Of a stretch of DNA of 50,685 nt, positions 6,899 through 15,440 are shown piece by piece. This stretch comes from Methylococcaceae bacterium UBA662 (GTDB lineage Bacteria > Pseudomonadota > Gammaproteobacteria > Methylococcales > Methylomonadaceae), in contig DBNW01000041.1 of assembly GCA_002299425.1 (NCBI GenBank), forward strand, positions 40,050 to 90,734, given 5' to 3'. Position 1 is the first letter of the stretch. Each line of letters opens with the position of its first letter. The position numbers and the translations under genes were made by a program. The notes beneath the pieces were generated by a model. It was not told the origin of the DNA and made no database searches. It saw only the letters and a list, made by a program, of their open reading frames with translations.

Positions 6899-8935
6899 CT
6901 ATTTTGCGCCCGCTCGGACATCAAATTCGATTTTCCAGCGGCCTGCATCTTTTTGCGAGACCGCATGCAATTCCAGAGTGCCTACTTCTGTGACAGCGGC
7001 ACACAAATGCACGGGGATAATTTCACCCGGCCTGCGGTTTTCTTCCGGCAAGGTGATTTCTATTTCGGCCAGCTCGGATAATTCCTCGTCGCTCCAGTAA
7101 TCCAGTCGGGTGCCTACCCGGTCGTCGCGGCGGGTGTGGGAGGCGAAGAAGCGGAAGCGTACCGGCTCACCGATGACCAGACCAAATTCGTCGTCGGGCA
7201 GTTCTTCTCGTGTGCCTTCTTCCATACCAAACGGGGCGATGCACAAGGCTTCTAGTTCCGGCAGCATACCGGGTACCGCAGGCATCGCGCTTTCCACGCC
7301 GACGTAATAGGATGCGGCCGTCCCGCCCTTAATGCGCACGCCTTTGCCTTTGCGGACAACACCGTAATAGGCGGCACCTCTGGCGACGGCTAGGTCAAGA
7401 TCAGCACCTGCAAGCAGACGCGCTTCGGGTGCTTGTTCAGCACTTAACCAAGCATTCAACACCTGCATGAGCCGGCTTGCTAGGGCCTCGGCTTTCAGTA
7501 CGCCGCCGTTGAACAGCACGGCGGAAGGGTGCAGAAAGCTGGCGTGTGCGGGCAGGTTAACACCGACTAAGTCGGCGGCGGCGTTTTGCTGCTTGCTTAA
7601 AAAAGCCGCTAAGTGCCGAGTGACGGCGGCATCTTGGGCATACGGCAAACCGGCACTACGCAGGCCACTGCGCGGGCGGCTGATAGGGCGGTCGCTGGCG
7701 GCAACAAAGGGGAAAAAACCTTCGACCAAAACCCGATTCAATTCCTCACGGGTGAGTTCGCTGCGCAGGCTGCCGCCGACCAACGAGGAACCTCGGTTGG
7801 CGATAACCAGTGGCAAGGTGTCGAGTTCAGGCTGGCTGAACAACTTTTCTTTGGCTTCGCGGCAGCCGTGGGTTAAGGCCTGAACTTGCCAAGGTTGCAG
7901 GCGTTGACCTTGTTGTTCCAGTTTGGCTTTGACAGCGTAGGCTAAGGCTAAGTCCATGTTGTCGCCGCCTAGCAGGATATGGTCGCCGACGGCGACCCGG
8001 CTCAGTTCTAAGTTTCCGTTTTGTTGAGTGACGGCAATCAGCGATAAGTCGGTGGTGCCGCCGCCAATATCAATCACTAAAATGATGTCACCGCATCGGG
8101 TTTGGTTGCGCCAATCGCCACGGCTTTGTTCAATCCAACTGTAGACGGCGGCTTGCGGTTCTTCCAGCAAAATGGCCTGGTCTAAACCTGCTGCGCGGGC
8201 CACTGCCACGGTCAGTTCCCGGGCTGCCGGGTCGAATGAGGCGGGTACGGTGATGACTAAATCTTGCGCTGACAGCGGTGCGTTCGGGTGTAAGTAGTGC
8301 CAGGCATTCTGCAAGTGTTGCAAATAAGCGAGACTGGCCTGAAACGGTGAGATGCGCTGGACTTCATCGGGGGCGTCGGCGGGTAAAATCGCCGCTTTGC
8401 AATCAACATCGGCATGGCAAAGCCAGCTTTTGGCACTGGCCACTAGACGGATGGGGGTTTTGCTGCCTAGGTTGCGGGCAATTTCACCGACTAAAAATTC
8501 CGGTTTGGCCGTCCAAGGCAATGCCTTGTCGTCCTCGGCTAATTCGGCGGCATGCGCTTGGTACAGAAAAGAAGGCAGTTGAAAAAGGTTTTCCACCGTA
8601 CCCGGTGAAGTCAATTGCGGGATGGCCATGACCTGCTGGGAAAAATTCAATTCCTCAGAATGACTGACATCGGCGTAAGCAAGCACGCAATGCGTGGTGC
8701 CTAAATCAATGCCGACGGAAAAACGGTGACCGCTGCCGTTCTCCCGCAGCTGATTTGGGCTTGGGCTTTCTGGCACTAGCGTGGCGGGGGAGAACGTGTC
8801 GGCAACAACCGGGGGCGGAATTGCCGGCTCGGCTTGCGCCGCTGCCGCAGGCTTAGGCGGTGTCGGTTTTTGCTGTGGCTGGGTATCGGCTACTTTGCTG
8901 TCCTGCTTTTTTTTGATGTGGTCAAACAAGCTCAT
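6899..8935 (-). CDS. Hsp70-like (DnaK/HscA-related) ATPase with Pro/Ala-rich N-terminal extension
   Basis: A 678-residue protein. About 70 residues of charged then Pro/Ala-rich sequence precede a complete Hsp70 nucleotide-binding domain: phosphate-1 VGIDLGTTHCVLAY (about 74-87), phosphate-2 VIDIGGGTTDLSLI (about 287), the LLEEPQAAVY connect segment, and VLFNGGVLKAEAL. After about residue 520 there is only a short beta-rich tail, so the canonical substrate-binding domain and helical lid are reduced. It is not DnaK, since length, extension and tail all differ. It is coupled by a 4-bp overlap (8932-8935) to the upstream DUF2760 gene. Hsp70-family proteins next to DUF2760 recur in Proteobacteria, to my knowledge without a defined function. 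The partner may anchor this ATPase at the membrane (inference). Confidence 0.88.
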   Translation of the reverse strand: MSLFDHIKKKQDSKVADTQPQQKPTPPKPAAAAQAEPAIPPPVVADTFSPATLVPESPSPNQLRENGSGHRFSVGIDLGTTHCVLAYADVSHSEELNFSQQVMAIPQLTSPGTVENLFQLPSFLYQAHAAELAEDDKALPWTAKPEFLVGEIARNLGSKTPIRLVASAKSWLCHADVDCKAAILPADAPDEVQRISPFQASLAYLQHLQNAWHYLHPNAPLSAQDLVITVPASFDPAARELTVAVARAAGLDQAILLEEPQAAVYSWIEQSRGDWRNQTRCGDIILVIDIGGGTTDLSLIAVTQQNGNLELSRVAVGDHILLGGDNMDLALAYAVKAKLEQQGQRLQPWQVQALTHGCREAKEKLFSQPELDTLPLVIANRGSSLVGGSLRSELTREELNRVLVEGFFPFVAASDRPISRPRSGLRSAGLPYAQDAAVTRHLAAFLSKQQNAAADLVGVNLPAHASFLHPSAVLFNGGVLKAEALASRLMQVLNAWLSAEQAPEARLLAGADLDLAVARGAAYYGVVRKGKGVRIKGGTAASYYVGVESAMPAVPGMLPELEALCIAPFGMEEGTREELPDDEFGLVIGEPVRFRFFASHTRRDDRVGTRLDYWSDEELSELAEIEITLPEENRRPGEIIPVHLCAAVTEVGTLELHAVSQKDAGRWKIEFDVRAGAK

Positions 8936-9591
8936 AATTCAACCTCGGCGGCGGCAATGATGTGGGTGTTGTGGCCTTGGGTCAGTTTGGGCAGGTTGAT
9001 GCCGGTGACTTGCCAGCCGGGATGCACTAAGGTGCCGGAAAACGGTGCTTGGCCGACGACGTGGCCGGTTAGCCGGACGCTGTGGGCGTCAAACCCTAAT
9101 GGCAGGGTGATGCGGCTGCCTTCAGATTCCTGGCGAATGGGTTGTAGGGTAAAGTGGCCATTCAGCACTTTTTTGCAGCCTTCGTGGACAACCCGGGCGG
9201 CAACGCCAATGTCGGCATCGTTAAACGCGGTGATGTCTTCTTTGATGAAGTCGATGAATCGAGCTTCGCTTTGCAGCAAGTTCAGCAATTGCAAGGCAGC
9301 GTCTGGAGTGGGTTCTTTTAGAATCACAGGTTCCGGTGCCGGGGCGGGTACGATTTTCTCAATTTCGACGATTTTTTCCACGACCCGCACGATGGGTTCC
9401 GGGGCGGGTCTGGGGCTTTCTAAGGCAGGCGCAGGGCTTTTTTTGCCGCGCCGTGCCAGGCCAATCACCATAGCTAACAACAAGATAAGCAAAAGCAATA
9501 GCAGTGCTACGGCTAGGCCGGCAAGGGAAACATGCCACAGGTCCAGGGTGGTCGGTTGTAGACTGAGGTCTATTGCATAGTTCATGTTCAT
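8932..9591 (-). CDS. DUF2760 domain protein, single-pass membrane protein
   Basis: A 219-residue protein. Residues about 22-46 form a strongly hydrophobic membrane helix (GLAVALLLLLLILLLAMVIG) followed by a basic RRGKK stop-transfer segment. A Pro-rich linker with repeated PAP/PEP units comes next, and the C-terminal domain (about 95-219, from DAALQLLNLLQSEARFIDF) matches DUF2760 as I remember it. The positive-inside rule suggests the C-terminal domain is cytoplasmic, where it could meet the Hsp70-like partner encoded immediately downstream with a 4-bp overlap. Molecular role is unknown. The start could be the ATG at 9591 or the in-frame ATG at 9585. Confidence 0.8.
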   Translation of the reverse strand: MNMNYAIDLSLQPTTLDLWHVSLAGLAVALLLLLLILLLAMVIGLARRGKKSPAPALESPRPAPEPIVRVVEKIVEIEKIVPAPAPEPVILKEPTPDAALQLLNLLQSEARFIDFIKEDITAFNDADIGVAARVVHEGCKKVLNGHFTLQPIRQESEGSRITLPLGFDAHSVRLTGHVVGQAPFSGTLVHPGWQVTGINLPKLTQGHNTHIIAAAEVEL

Positions 9592-9691
9592 GGGATGCCG
9601 GTGTCAGGACTGAGGAAAAGGGTTAAGGCCTCACAGAGCGTTTCTCAAGTAAAGCAACGAAGGACGCCTTTGACGTGTGCCGATGAGCCGT

Positions 9692-10072
9692 TTAGCGACC
9701 TGATTTGCGGGCGGCTTCGGCTAGAATCAAGGTCTGCAAAGCTTGTCGCGTGGTTTGTGTGCGCATTTGCTTGAGGTGGCGGTCGGCGATGACTTCAGGC
9801 ACTTTTGCCGCAAGGTAAACTGTGCGCATCTGCGCTAGCGCAGGCTCGCACTGATGCATGATTTGATCGGTGGCGTGGCGGCTGTCTTGCTTTTGATGCA
9901 ACGGTTTTTGCAGTTCGTGGGCAACGCATTGTTTATAGTGGTATTGAGCGTCTTGAATTTTTTTTATGGTTTCTTCGGGCAGAGTGGTGTTGTGCCATTC
10001 GTTGCGTGCGTCGTTGGCCGATACTGCCGTTGCAAGCGACAAGATAATCAGTGTGAGAATAGGCTTGTTCAT
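9692..10072 (-). CDS. Small secreted hypothetical protein with two cysteines
   Basis: Unrecognised. The 126-residue product begins MNKPILTLIILSLATAVSA followed by ND, a clear Sec signal peptide with cleavage expected near residue 19. The mature part is helical and rich in Gln, His and Lys, with two cysteines (C49 in YHYKQCVAHEL and C75 in IMHQCEPAL) that could form a periplasmic disulfide. The open frame extends upstream of 10072 but the signal peptide fixes this start; a GAAGGG ribosome site precedes it. It is 100 bp upstream of the DUF2760 gene on the same strand. Confidence 0.72.
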   Translation of the reverse strand: MNKPILTLIILSLATAVSANDARNEWHNTTLPEETIKKIQDAQYHYKQCVAHELQKPLHQKQDSRHATDQIMHQCEPALAQMRTVYLAAKVPEVIADRHLKQMRTQTTRQALQTLILAEAARKSGR

Positions 10073-10215
10073 GGGTTGCCCTTCGTAAAGTGATGTCAGC
10101 GAGCGGGCAATTCTACGGCAAGCCGTCAAAAATGCGTACTGCTTCGTGCACGGTGGAATTTTGCACCCGGGAGCTTTTAAGGCCTGGCCCGGTCAACGGT
10201 AGGCATGCTGCGGTT

Positions 10216-10254
10216 TTGACAAGTGCTTACGAAGCACGCAGTGGATGCTAGAAT
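10216..10254 (+). promoter_or_regulatory. Candidate promoter of the UPF0182 gene with a dyad
   Basis: An extended -10, TGCTAGAAT, lies at 10246-10254, about 75 bp before the ATG at 10330. A perfect TTGACA is at 10216-10221, but the 27-bp gap is too long for a normal -35/-10 pair. Between them is the perfect palindrome GTGCTTACGAAGCAC (10223-10237), which could be an operator or a hairpin. Gene-specific role is inferred only from position. Confidence 0.4.
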
Positions 10255-10329
10255 AACCCCACTTGGTTTTTTTAAGAGCCCGCATTGGCTAAGCTGGGTA
10301 CATTGTTGGCAATCTAAGACGAGGATAAC

Positions 10330-12999
10330 ATGCCGAACCTGAAGTTTTTATCGATACTGACCGGCGTGTTGTTGGTCGTTTTTTTTGTTGTGTATGCCGC
10401 CTTTTATTTTGTCTTTTTGGATTTGTTTGTTGATTTGTGGTGGTTCCAATCGCTGAAACTTGAGTTTTACTTTTGGTTAAAGCTGCTGTATCGGTTCTTT
10501 TTGTCGGGTGGCGTCACGTTGGTTTTTTTCGCCATGTTCTTCTTCCATTTTTGGATTGCTTCCAGTTACCTAGGCCTTGACCCGCCGGAGTCCATTCAAG
10601 ACAACTACATCAGACGGCGGCAGTTCCGGCGTTTTGCTGATGTGTTCATGAGCGGGTCAATGCGGTTTTACATCCCGGTTTCGCTGGTCTTGGCGATTTT
10701 TGTCGCCATCCCTTTTTATGATCGGTGGGAAGCTTCGCTGCTGTTTTTCTTTGGCGGTGATTCCGGGGTCAAGGACATCCTGTACGGCAACGATGTCAGT
10801 TTTTATTTGTTTGCTTACCCTATTTACATGTTAGTGCAAAGGGAATTGTTGGCGGTGGCGGTGTTGGTGTTCTGCTTGGTGGGCCTTTTGTATTGGCTGC
10901 AAGACAAGTTTGTGCCAGGGCAAAAAAGAGGCTTCCCGTTAGGTGCGAAAATTCATTTGCTGATTTTGTTGGCTTTTGTGTTCGCCTTTGTCGTGTGGGG
11001 GTTTTTGCTTGAGCGTTTTTCTTTGTTGTACACCAATACCCACGAACCGGTGTTCTATGGTCCGGGTTTTATCGAAATTCGTTACTACTTGCCGCTTATC
11101 TGGCTGAGTATCGTTACTTTTCTTAGTACCGTGGTGACCGGGGGGCTGTTCATTTTTTATCAAAAACCCCGCATGAGAACCTCGTTTTTTGCATCCTTAG
11201 TGGTGTTTTTGTGCGTGTGGCAGTTGCCCCATCTGAAAATAGTTCCTAACCTGCTGCAAAAATATGTCGTTAACCCGAATCCAGTAAGGACTGAAGGTGC
11301 CTTCATAAAACACAACATCGATGCAACCTTGGCCGGCTACCGGTTGGACCAAGTAAAGACCAAAGAAATACGGATTGATCTTAATGCCGCCGAAGACATT
11401 GCTACGTGGGGAACCCAGGAGCGCTTTGAAAACGTCCCGGTTTGGGACCGCGAATTTATTATCGACACGTACCGACAACTGCAAGAAATTCGGCCGTTTT
11501 ACCATTTCAAGAATGTCGATGAGGACCGCTATCCGATTAGCGGCCATACCCGTCAAGTCAACATTTCTGCCCGCGAGGTAGATATTTCTAAGTTGCCGCC
11601 TGAGGCCCAAAACTGGGAAAACATGCACCTGCGCTATACCCACGGCTTTGGCGCGGTGGTGACCCCGGCTGCACAAGACGCAGACCAGCCCTTGATCTGG
11701 TATCTGCGCGATCTGAATTTGCAATCGCCGGTAGGCTTAGCAGTCCAGCGCCCGGACATTTATTATGGCCAGGTTTTTAACTCTGGAAAATCTGATTATG
11801 TGATTGTACCCAATGAGTTAGAAGTGATGGGTGTGTTTGGCACCGACGTCGATTTGCTCGGTGGCTACCGTGGCGTAGGCGGTATCCCTATTGCCTCGTA
11901 TTTTCGCAAGGCTCTGCTGGCCATTTATTTTCAAGAAGAAAAGATTTTCTTTTCCGCCAACTTGTTAGCAGAAAGTCGGGTAAAGATGCGGCGTAATATC
12001 AATGAGCGCATCAACTATATCGCTCCTTTCTTACGCCTGGACAAGGATCCGTATCTGGTTATGGGTAAAGACCGGTTTTATTGGGTGGTCGATGCGTACA
12101 CCCTATCCCAGTATTACCCGGTTTCAACGCCTAGCCGAGATGTGTTTTTTCAGGGCAGCGAAGACTTCAATTACATCCGCAATTCGGTGAAAATTACGGT
12201 GGATGCGGTGGACGGCGATGTCAGCTTTTATATCGCTGACACTACCGATGCCATCGTGAAAGCCTACGACCGGGCCTACCCCGGCCTGTTTAAGCCCTTG
12301 CAGGCCATGCCCGAGGAGTTGCATCGGCATTTGCGTTATCCCCGCGACTTGTTTTATGTGCAAATGCAGATTTATGCCAAGTACCATCAAAAGCAACCGG
12401 AGTTGTTCTACGAACAAGCCGAAACCTGGGCTTCGGCGATTGTCCGCGAACAGCCGGTTTTTCCGTACTATCAAACGATGGGTTTCGGCAACTGCGGCGA
12501 CCGGGAGGAGTTTGTGATGATCAACCCAATGACCCCGGTTAACCGCGGCAACTTGAGCATGATTGGCATTGCCAGTATTTTAGATAAGGCAGGGTGCGGT
12601 CAGGACTACACGCCGGGCATCACGGTGTATAGATTCGCCAAGGATGTGCAGGTAAACGGGCCGGCCCAAATCGAAGCGTTAACCCAACAGGTACCAGAAA
12701 TTTCTGCCCAGTTCACCCTGTGGGGGCAGTCCGGTTCTCGGGTTAGCTTAGGTCGGATGGTGTTGTTGCCGATGGGCAATACGGTGCTGTATGTGCAGCC
12801 GGTTTACATTCTCTCTAGCAAAAACCAAATTCCGGAGTTGGTGCGGGTGATTGTCACCGTCGGCAACGAGACGGTCATGGATACCACTTTGGCCTCGGCA
12901 TTTAACCGCTTGAAACAGCGGTTTATCAAAGATTTTGCCGATGAAACCAAAATAACTCCACCCATCATCGGTTTGCCATCGGTGTTGCCGGTTAAATAG
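10330..12999 (+). CDS. UPF0182 family large membrane protein
   Basis: An 889-residue protein matching UPF0182 in length and layout. About seven hydrophobic helices occupy residues 1-310, for example FLSILTGVLLVVFFVVYAAFYF and IHLLILLAFVFAFVVWGF. A large hydrophilic region of about 580 residues follows, containing YTHGFGAVVTPA and VNRGNLSMIGIASILDKAG. The family occurs across bacteria and has no established biochemical role. The gene is monocistronic, with about 330 bp of upstream space reaching to the divergent secreted-protein gene and a strong hairpin downstream. Stop at 12997-12999. Confidence 0.9.
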   Translation: MPNLKFLSILTGVLLVVFFVVYAAFYFVFLDLFVDLWWFQSLKLEFYFWLKLLYRFFLSGGVTLVFFAMFFFHFWIASSYLGLDPPESIQDNYIRRRQFRRFADVFMSGSMRFYIPVSLVLAIFVAIPFYDRWEASLLFFFGGDSGVKDILYGNDVSFYLFAYPIYMLVQRELLAVAVLVFCLVGLLYWLQDKFVPGQKRGFPLGAKIHLLILLAFVFAFVVWGFLLERFSLLYTNTHEPVFYGPGFIEIRYYLPLIWLSIVTFLSTVVTGGLFIFYQKPRMRTSFFASLVVFLCVWQLPHLKIVPNLLQKYVVNPNPVRTEGAFIKHNIDATLAGYRLDQVKTKEIRIDLNAAEDIATWGTQERFENVPVWDREFIIDTYRQLQEIRPFYHFKNVDEDRYPISGHTRQVNISAREVDISKLPPEAQNWENMHLRYTHGFGAVVTPAAQDADQPLIWYLRDLNLQSPVGLAVQRPDIYYGQVFNSGKSDYVIVPNELEVMGVFGTDVDLLGGYRGVGGIPIASYFRKALLAIYFQEEKIFFSANLLAESRVKMRRNINERINYIAPFLRLDKDPYLVMGKDRFYWVVDAYTLSQYYPVSTPSRDVFFQGSEDFNYIRNSVKITVDAVDGDVSFYIADTTDAIVKAYDRAYPGLFKPLQAMPEELHRHLRYPRDLFYVQMQIYAKYHQKQPELFYEQAETWASAIVREQPVFPYYQTMGFGNCGDREEFVMINPMTPVNRGNLSMIGIASILDKAGCGQDYTPGITVYRFAKDVQVNGPAQIEALTQQVPEISAQFTLWGQSGSRVSLGRMVLLPMGNTVLYVQPVYILSSKNQIPELVRVIVTVGNETVMDTTLASAFNRLKQRFIKDFADETKITPPIIGLPSVLPVK

Positions 13000-13033
13000 G
13001 TACGGCAGGGAGTTTATTGGCGTTTAGGGAAAG

Positions 13034-13066
13034 CCTACCAGCAACCGGTACAGGCCTGCTGGTAGG
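13034..13066. terminator. Strong hairpin between convergent genes
   Basis: CCTACCAGCA (13034-13043) and TGCTGGTAGG (13057-13066) pair perfectly over 10 bp, with a 13-nt loop. It sits between the UPF0182 gene (plus) and the small secreted-protein gene (minus), where a bidirectional terminator is expected. There is no U tract on either side, so it may instead act as a 3' stabilising structure or need Rho. Confidence 0.55.
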
Positions 13067-13081
13067 TCGAGACGTCAAGCG

Positions 13082-13468
13082 TTACAGCAGCTCTTTTAAC
13101 CCCAAGAAACCTTTGTAAGCTTCTTGCAGTTCTTGCTCTGCCTGTTGCGGGGAGTTTTCTTTTAAGTATTTGCGAGCCGATTTTAGCTTGTTGTTAGCGC
13201 GCGAGCGGGCCATGTCGACTTTGTCGTTGGCGTTAATTTCTTTGCTGGCGTCTAGGGCATCTTTGACCAAAACGGCGACGGCATCGGGAGTTTGGCCGGA
13301 ATTTAACGCATCAAGCGCGACCTTGGTTTTGCCGGCTACTAAGTCAATGGCTTCGGCGGGGGCGTAAGCAATCCGGCCGCTGTCCATTTCCGCTAAGGTC
13401 ACCGAGGAAAAAGTGCCAGCGGTAGAAGCAATGAGCAGTGAGAGTAAAATTTTTTTAAAAGTTTTCAT
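13082..13468 (-). CDS. Small secreted helical hypothetical protein
   Basis: Unrecognised, 128 residues. MKTFKKILLSLLIASTAGTFSSVTLA followed by EM is a good Sec signal peptide. The mature protein of about 102 residues is predicted all-helical and charged, with Ala/Lys/Glu/Asn-rich stretches (KTKVALDALNSGQTPDAVAVLVKDALDASKEI, then NNKLKSARKYLKENSPQQAEQELQEAYKGFLGL). It has no cysteine or histidine cluster, which separates it from the SmbP-like protein at 37924-38349, although the repetitive helical build is similar. It is probably periplasmic. Role unknown. Confidence 0.75.
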   Translation of the reverse strand: MKTFKKILLSLLIASTAGTFSSVTLAEMDSGRIAYAPAEAIDLVAGKTKVALDALNSGQTPDAVAVLVKDALDASKEINANDKVDMARSRANNKLKSARKYLKENSPQQAEQELQEAYKGFLGLKELL

Positions 13469-13656
13469 TTAACGGTTCCTCTTAAGGTTGTTATTTAGGA
13501 ATGTTATTTAGCATGTTATGACATTCCGGCGGTTTTTCCTTGCCGTTTGCCGGGGGCGATTCTAGCATAATTAAAAGGCTTTTTATCCAACCCAATCGGC
13601 CAGGTTTGGCGGGGGCTGAGCCGATTTCTGCCAACAAAAATCGATTGCACAAAACT

Positions 13657-14592
13657 ATGAAAAAAATTCCCGTCGGCATTAGCAGTTGTCTGGTAGGCGA
13701 AACTGTTCGTTTTGATGGCGGCCATAAACGGGATGCCTACCTAGTCGGCACCTTGTCCGAGTTTTTTCAGTTTCACCCGTTTTGTCCGGAAGTGGCTATT
13801 GGTATGGGCATTCCCAGACCTGCCATCCGCTTGGTGAAAACCGGGCAAGGTTTTCGCAGTGTCGGGGTACAAGACCCCGACAAAGATTTCACGGAACCCT
13901 TGCAGGCCTATGCGGAGCAGCAAAAACCCCGCCATGCCGAGTTGTGCGGTTATATTTTAAAAAAAGGTTCACCCAGTTGTGGCATGGAGCGGGTTAAAGT
14001 TCATACCGGAGGGCGGCCGAGCCGGGACGGGGTCGGCGTTTATGCCCAGGCCTTGATGCGCCATAACCCTTTGTTGCCGGTAGAGGAGGAGGGTCGCTTA
14101 GGAGACCCGGGTCTAAGAGAGAACTTTATCCAGCGGGTTTATGTGTATTATCGGTGGCGGGAGCTGTTGGCCGCAGGCTTGACCCCGCACGCACTGATGA
14201 CGTTTCATGCCCGGTATAAGCTGACCTTGATGGCTCATGCCGATTACCGCGATGTGGGGCAATGGGTCGCAGGTGTTACAAAAAACAATTTACCATCGGT
14301 GGCGGACAAGTACATTGAACGACTCATGGCATTGTTAAAAACCGTACCCAGCAGAAAAAACCATGTCAACGTCTTGCAACATATTCAAGGCTATCTGAAA
14401 AAAGAATTGGCCGCTGACGATAAGGCCGAGCTGTGCGAGGTGATTGAGCGTTACCGGCGCGGAGAAGTGCCGTTGATTGTTCCCATTACCTTGCTAAAGC
14501 ACCATTTTCGCAAATGCCCTGATGCTTATATCGACAATTCTTATTATCTGTCGCCTTATCCGCAAGAGCTTAAATTGACCAATTTTCTGTGA
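13657..14592 (+). CDS. YbgA-type protein: DUF523 (thiouracil desulfidase-like) fused to DUF1722
   Basis: A 311-residue two-domain protein. The N-terminal DUF523 domain (about 1-150) has the conserved GISSCLVG (C11), HPFCPEVAIGMGIPRP (C43) and KGSPSCGM (C108). These correspond to the three cysteines that hold the [4Fe-4S] cluster in thiouracil desulfidase TudS, the characterised member of the family. The C-terminal DUF1722 domain (about 190-305) contains MTFHARYKLTLMAHAD. E. coli YbgA has the same build and lies next to photolyase phrB; no photolyase is visible here. The frame opens earlier at 13540, but MKKIPVGISSCLVG from 13657 is the family start. It is followed immediately by the epimerase and radA genes. 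Confidence 0.9.
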   Translation: MKKIPVGISSCLVGETVRFDGGHKRDAYLVGTLSEFFQFHPFCPEVAIGMGIPRPAIRLVKTGQGFRSVGVQDPDKDFTEPLQAYAEQQKPRHAELCGYILKKGSPSCGMERVKVHTGGRPSRDGVGVYAQALMRHNPLLPVEEEGRLGDPGLRENFIQRVYVYYRWRELLAAGLTPHALMTFHARYKLTLMAHADYRDVGQWVAGVTKNNLPSVADKYIERLMALLKTVPSRKNHVNVLQHIQGYLKKELAADDKAELCEVIERYRRGEVPLIVPITLLKHHFRKCPDAYIDNSYYLSPYPQELKLTNFL

Positions 14593-14594
14593 CA

Positions 14595-15440
14595 ATGGCA
14601 AAAATTTTAATCATGGGTTGTGGCTCGGTGGGCGGCTTGCTGGCGCAAAAATTAGCCGATAAGGGTCATTCCGTTATCGCAGTCCGACGCACGCCGCCAG
14701 CGCAAAAGCCCGCACGCTGGGTCTACCACTGCGCCGATATTACCGATGCCCAGCAGTTACAGCCGTTGCCGACGCAGGTGGACGCAGTGTTTTTTATGGT
14801 TTCAGCCGATGGCCGCAACGAAGCCGCTTACGCACACGTCTACCGGCAAGGCTTAGGCAATGTTTTGCGGCAGTTTGGCAGAACCCCTTGTTTTTTTATT
14901 TCCTCCACCAGTGTGTACGGCCAGGATACCGGCGCATGGGTGGACGAAGACAGCCCAACCGAACCCTTGGCCATCACGAGCCAACTCATTGTCCACGCTG
15001 AGCGGCAGGTATGGGCGGCGAACAGTGACAATGTGGTGGTGCGGTTTTCGGGTATTTACGGACCAGGCCGGGAGTACCTGCTGAACAGCACGCGGCAATC
15101 GCCCACCATCCAACAAGTGCCGCCTTATTTCACCAACCGCATCCATCAACAGGATTGCGTGGGCGTATTGGACTTTCTTTTGCAAAAAAAATTGGCCGCC
15201 CAATTTTTGAGCACTTGTTATTTGGCCAGCGACGATTGTCCGGCGCCACAATGGGAGGTGGTGTCTTGGTTGGCCCAGCAAATGGGCTGCCCTGGCCCGC
15301 TGGCAAGTGTGTCAAGCGACCGTGTGGGGCAAAATAAACGCTGCTCTAACCGGCGTCTGAAAGAGCTTGGTTATCGTTTTGTTTTTCCGGATTACCAGTC
15401 CGGTTACCGGGAATTATTGAGGCATGGCAAAAAAAACTAA
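14595..15440 (+). CDS. NAD-dependent epimerase/dehydratase-like protein (YeeZ-type SDR)
   Basis: A 281-residue extended short-chain dehydrogenase-like protein. The Rossmann motif is MGCGSVGGLLAQKLADKGHSV near the N-terminus, with the SSTSVYGQDTGAWVDE segment typical of nucleotide-sugar epimerases and YeeZ-like proteins. The catalytic YxxxK is not obvious, so activity as a sugar epimerase is unproven. Start choice: ATG at 14595, or GTG at 14589, which would overlap the YbgA stop by 4 bp; both imply translational coupling, as no good ribosome site is seen. The 3' end overlaps radA by 17 bp. Confidence 0.82.
   Translation: MAKILIMGCGSVGGLLAQKLADKGHSVIAVRRTPPAQKPARWVYHCADITDAQQLQPLPTQVDAVFFMVSADGRNEAAYAHVYRQGLGNVLRQFGRTPCFFISSTSVYGQDTGAWVDEDSPTEPLAITSQLIVHAERQVWAANSDNVVVRFSGIYGPGREYLLNSTRQSPTIQQVPPYFTNRIHQQDCVGVLDFLLQKKLAAQFLSTCYLASDDCPAPQWEVVSWLAQQMGCPGPLASVSSDRVGQNKRCSNRRLKELGYRFVFPDYQSGYRELLRHGKKN

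Noticed and set aside
8834..9580. 248-codon plus-strand open frame opposite the DUF2760 and Hsp70-like genes
   Set aside because: It is antisense to two convincing, coupled genes; its composition (Arg/Ser/Cys/Trp-rich) is that of a complementary-strand shadow and it has no family motif.
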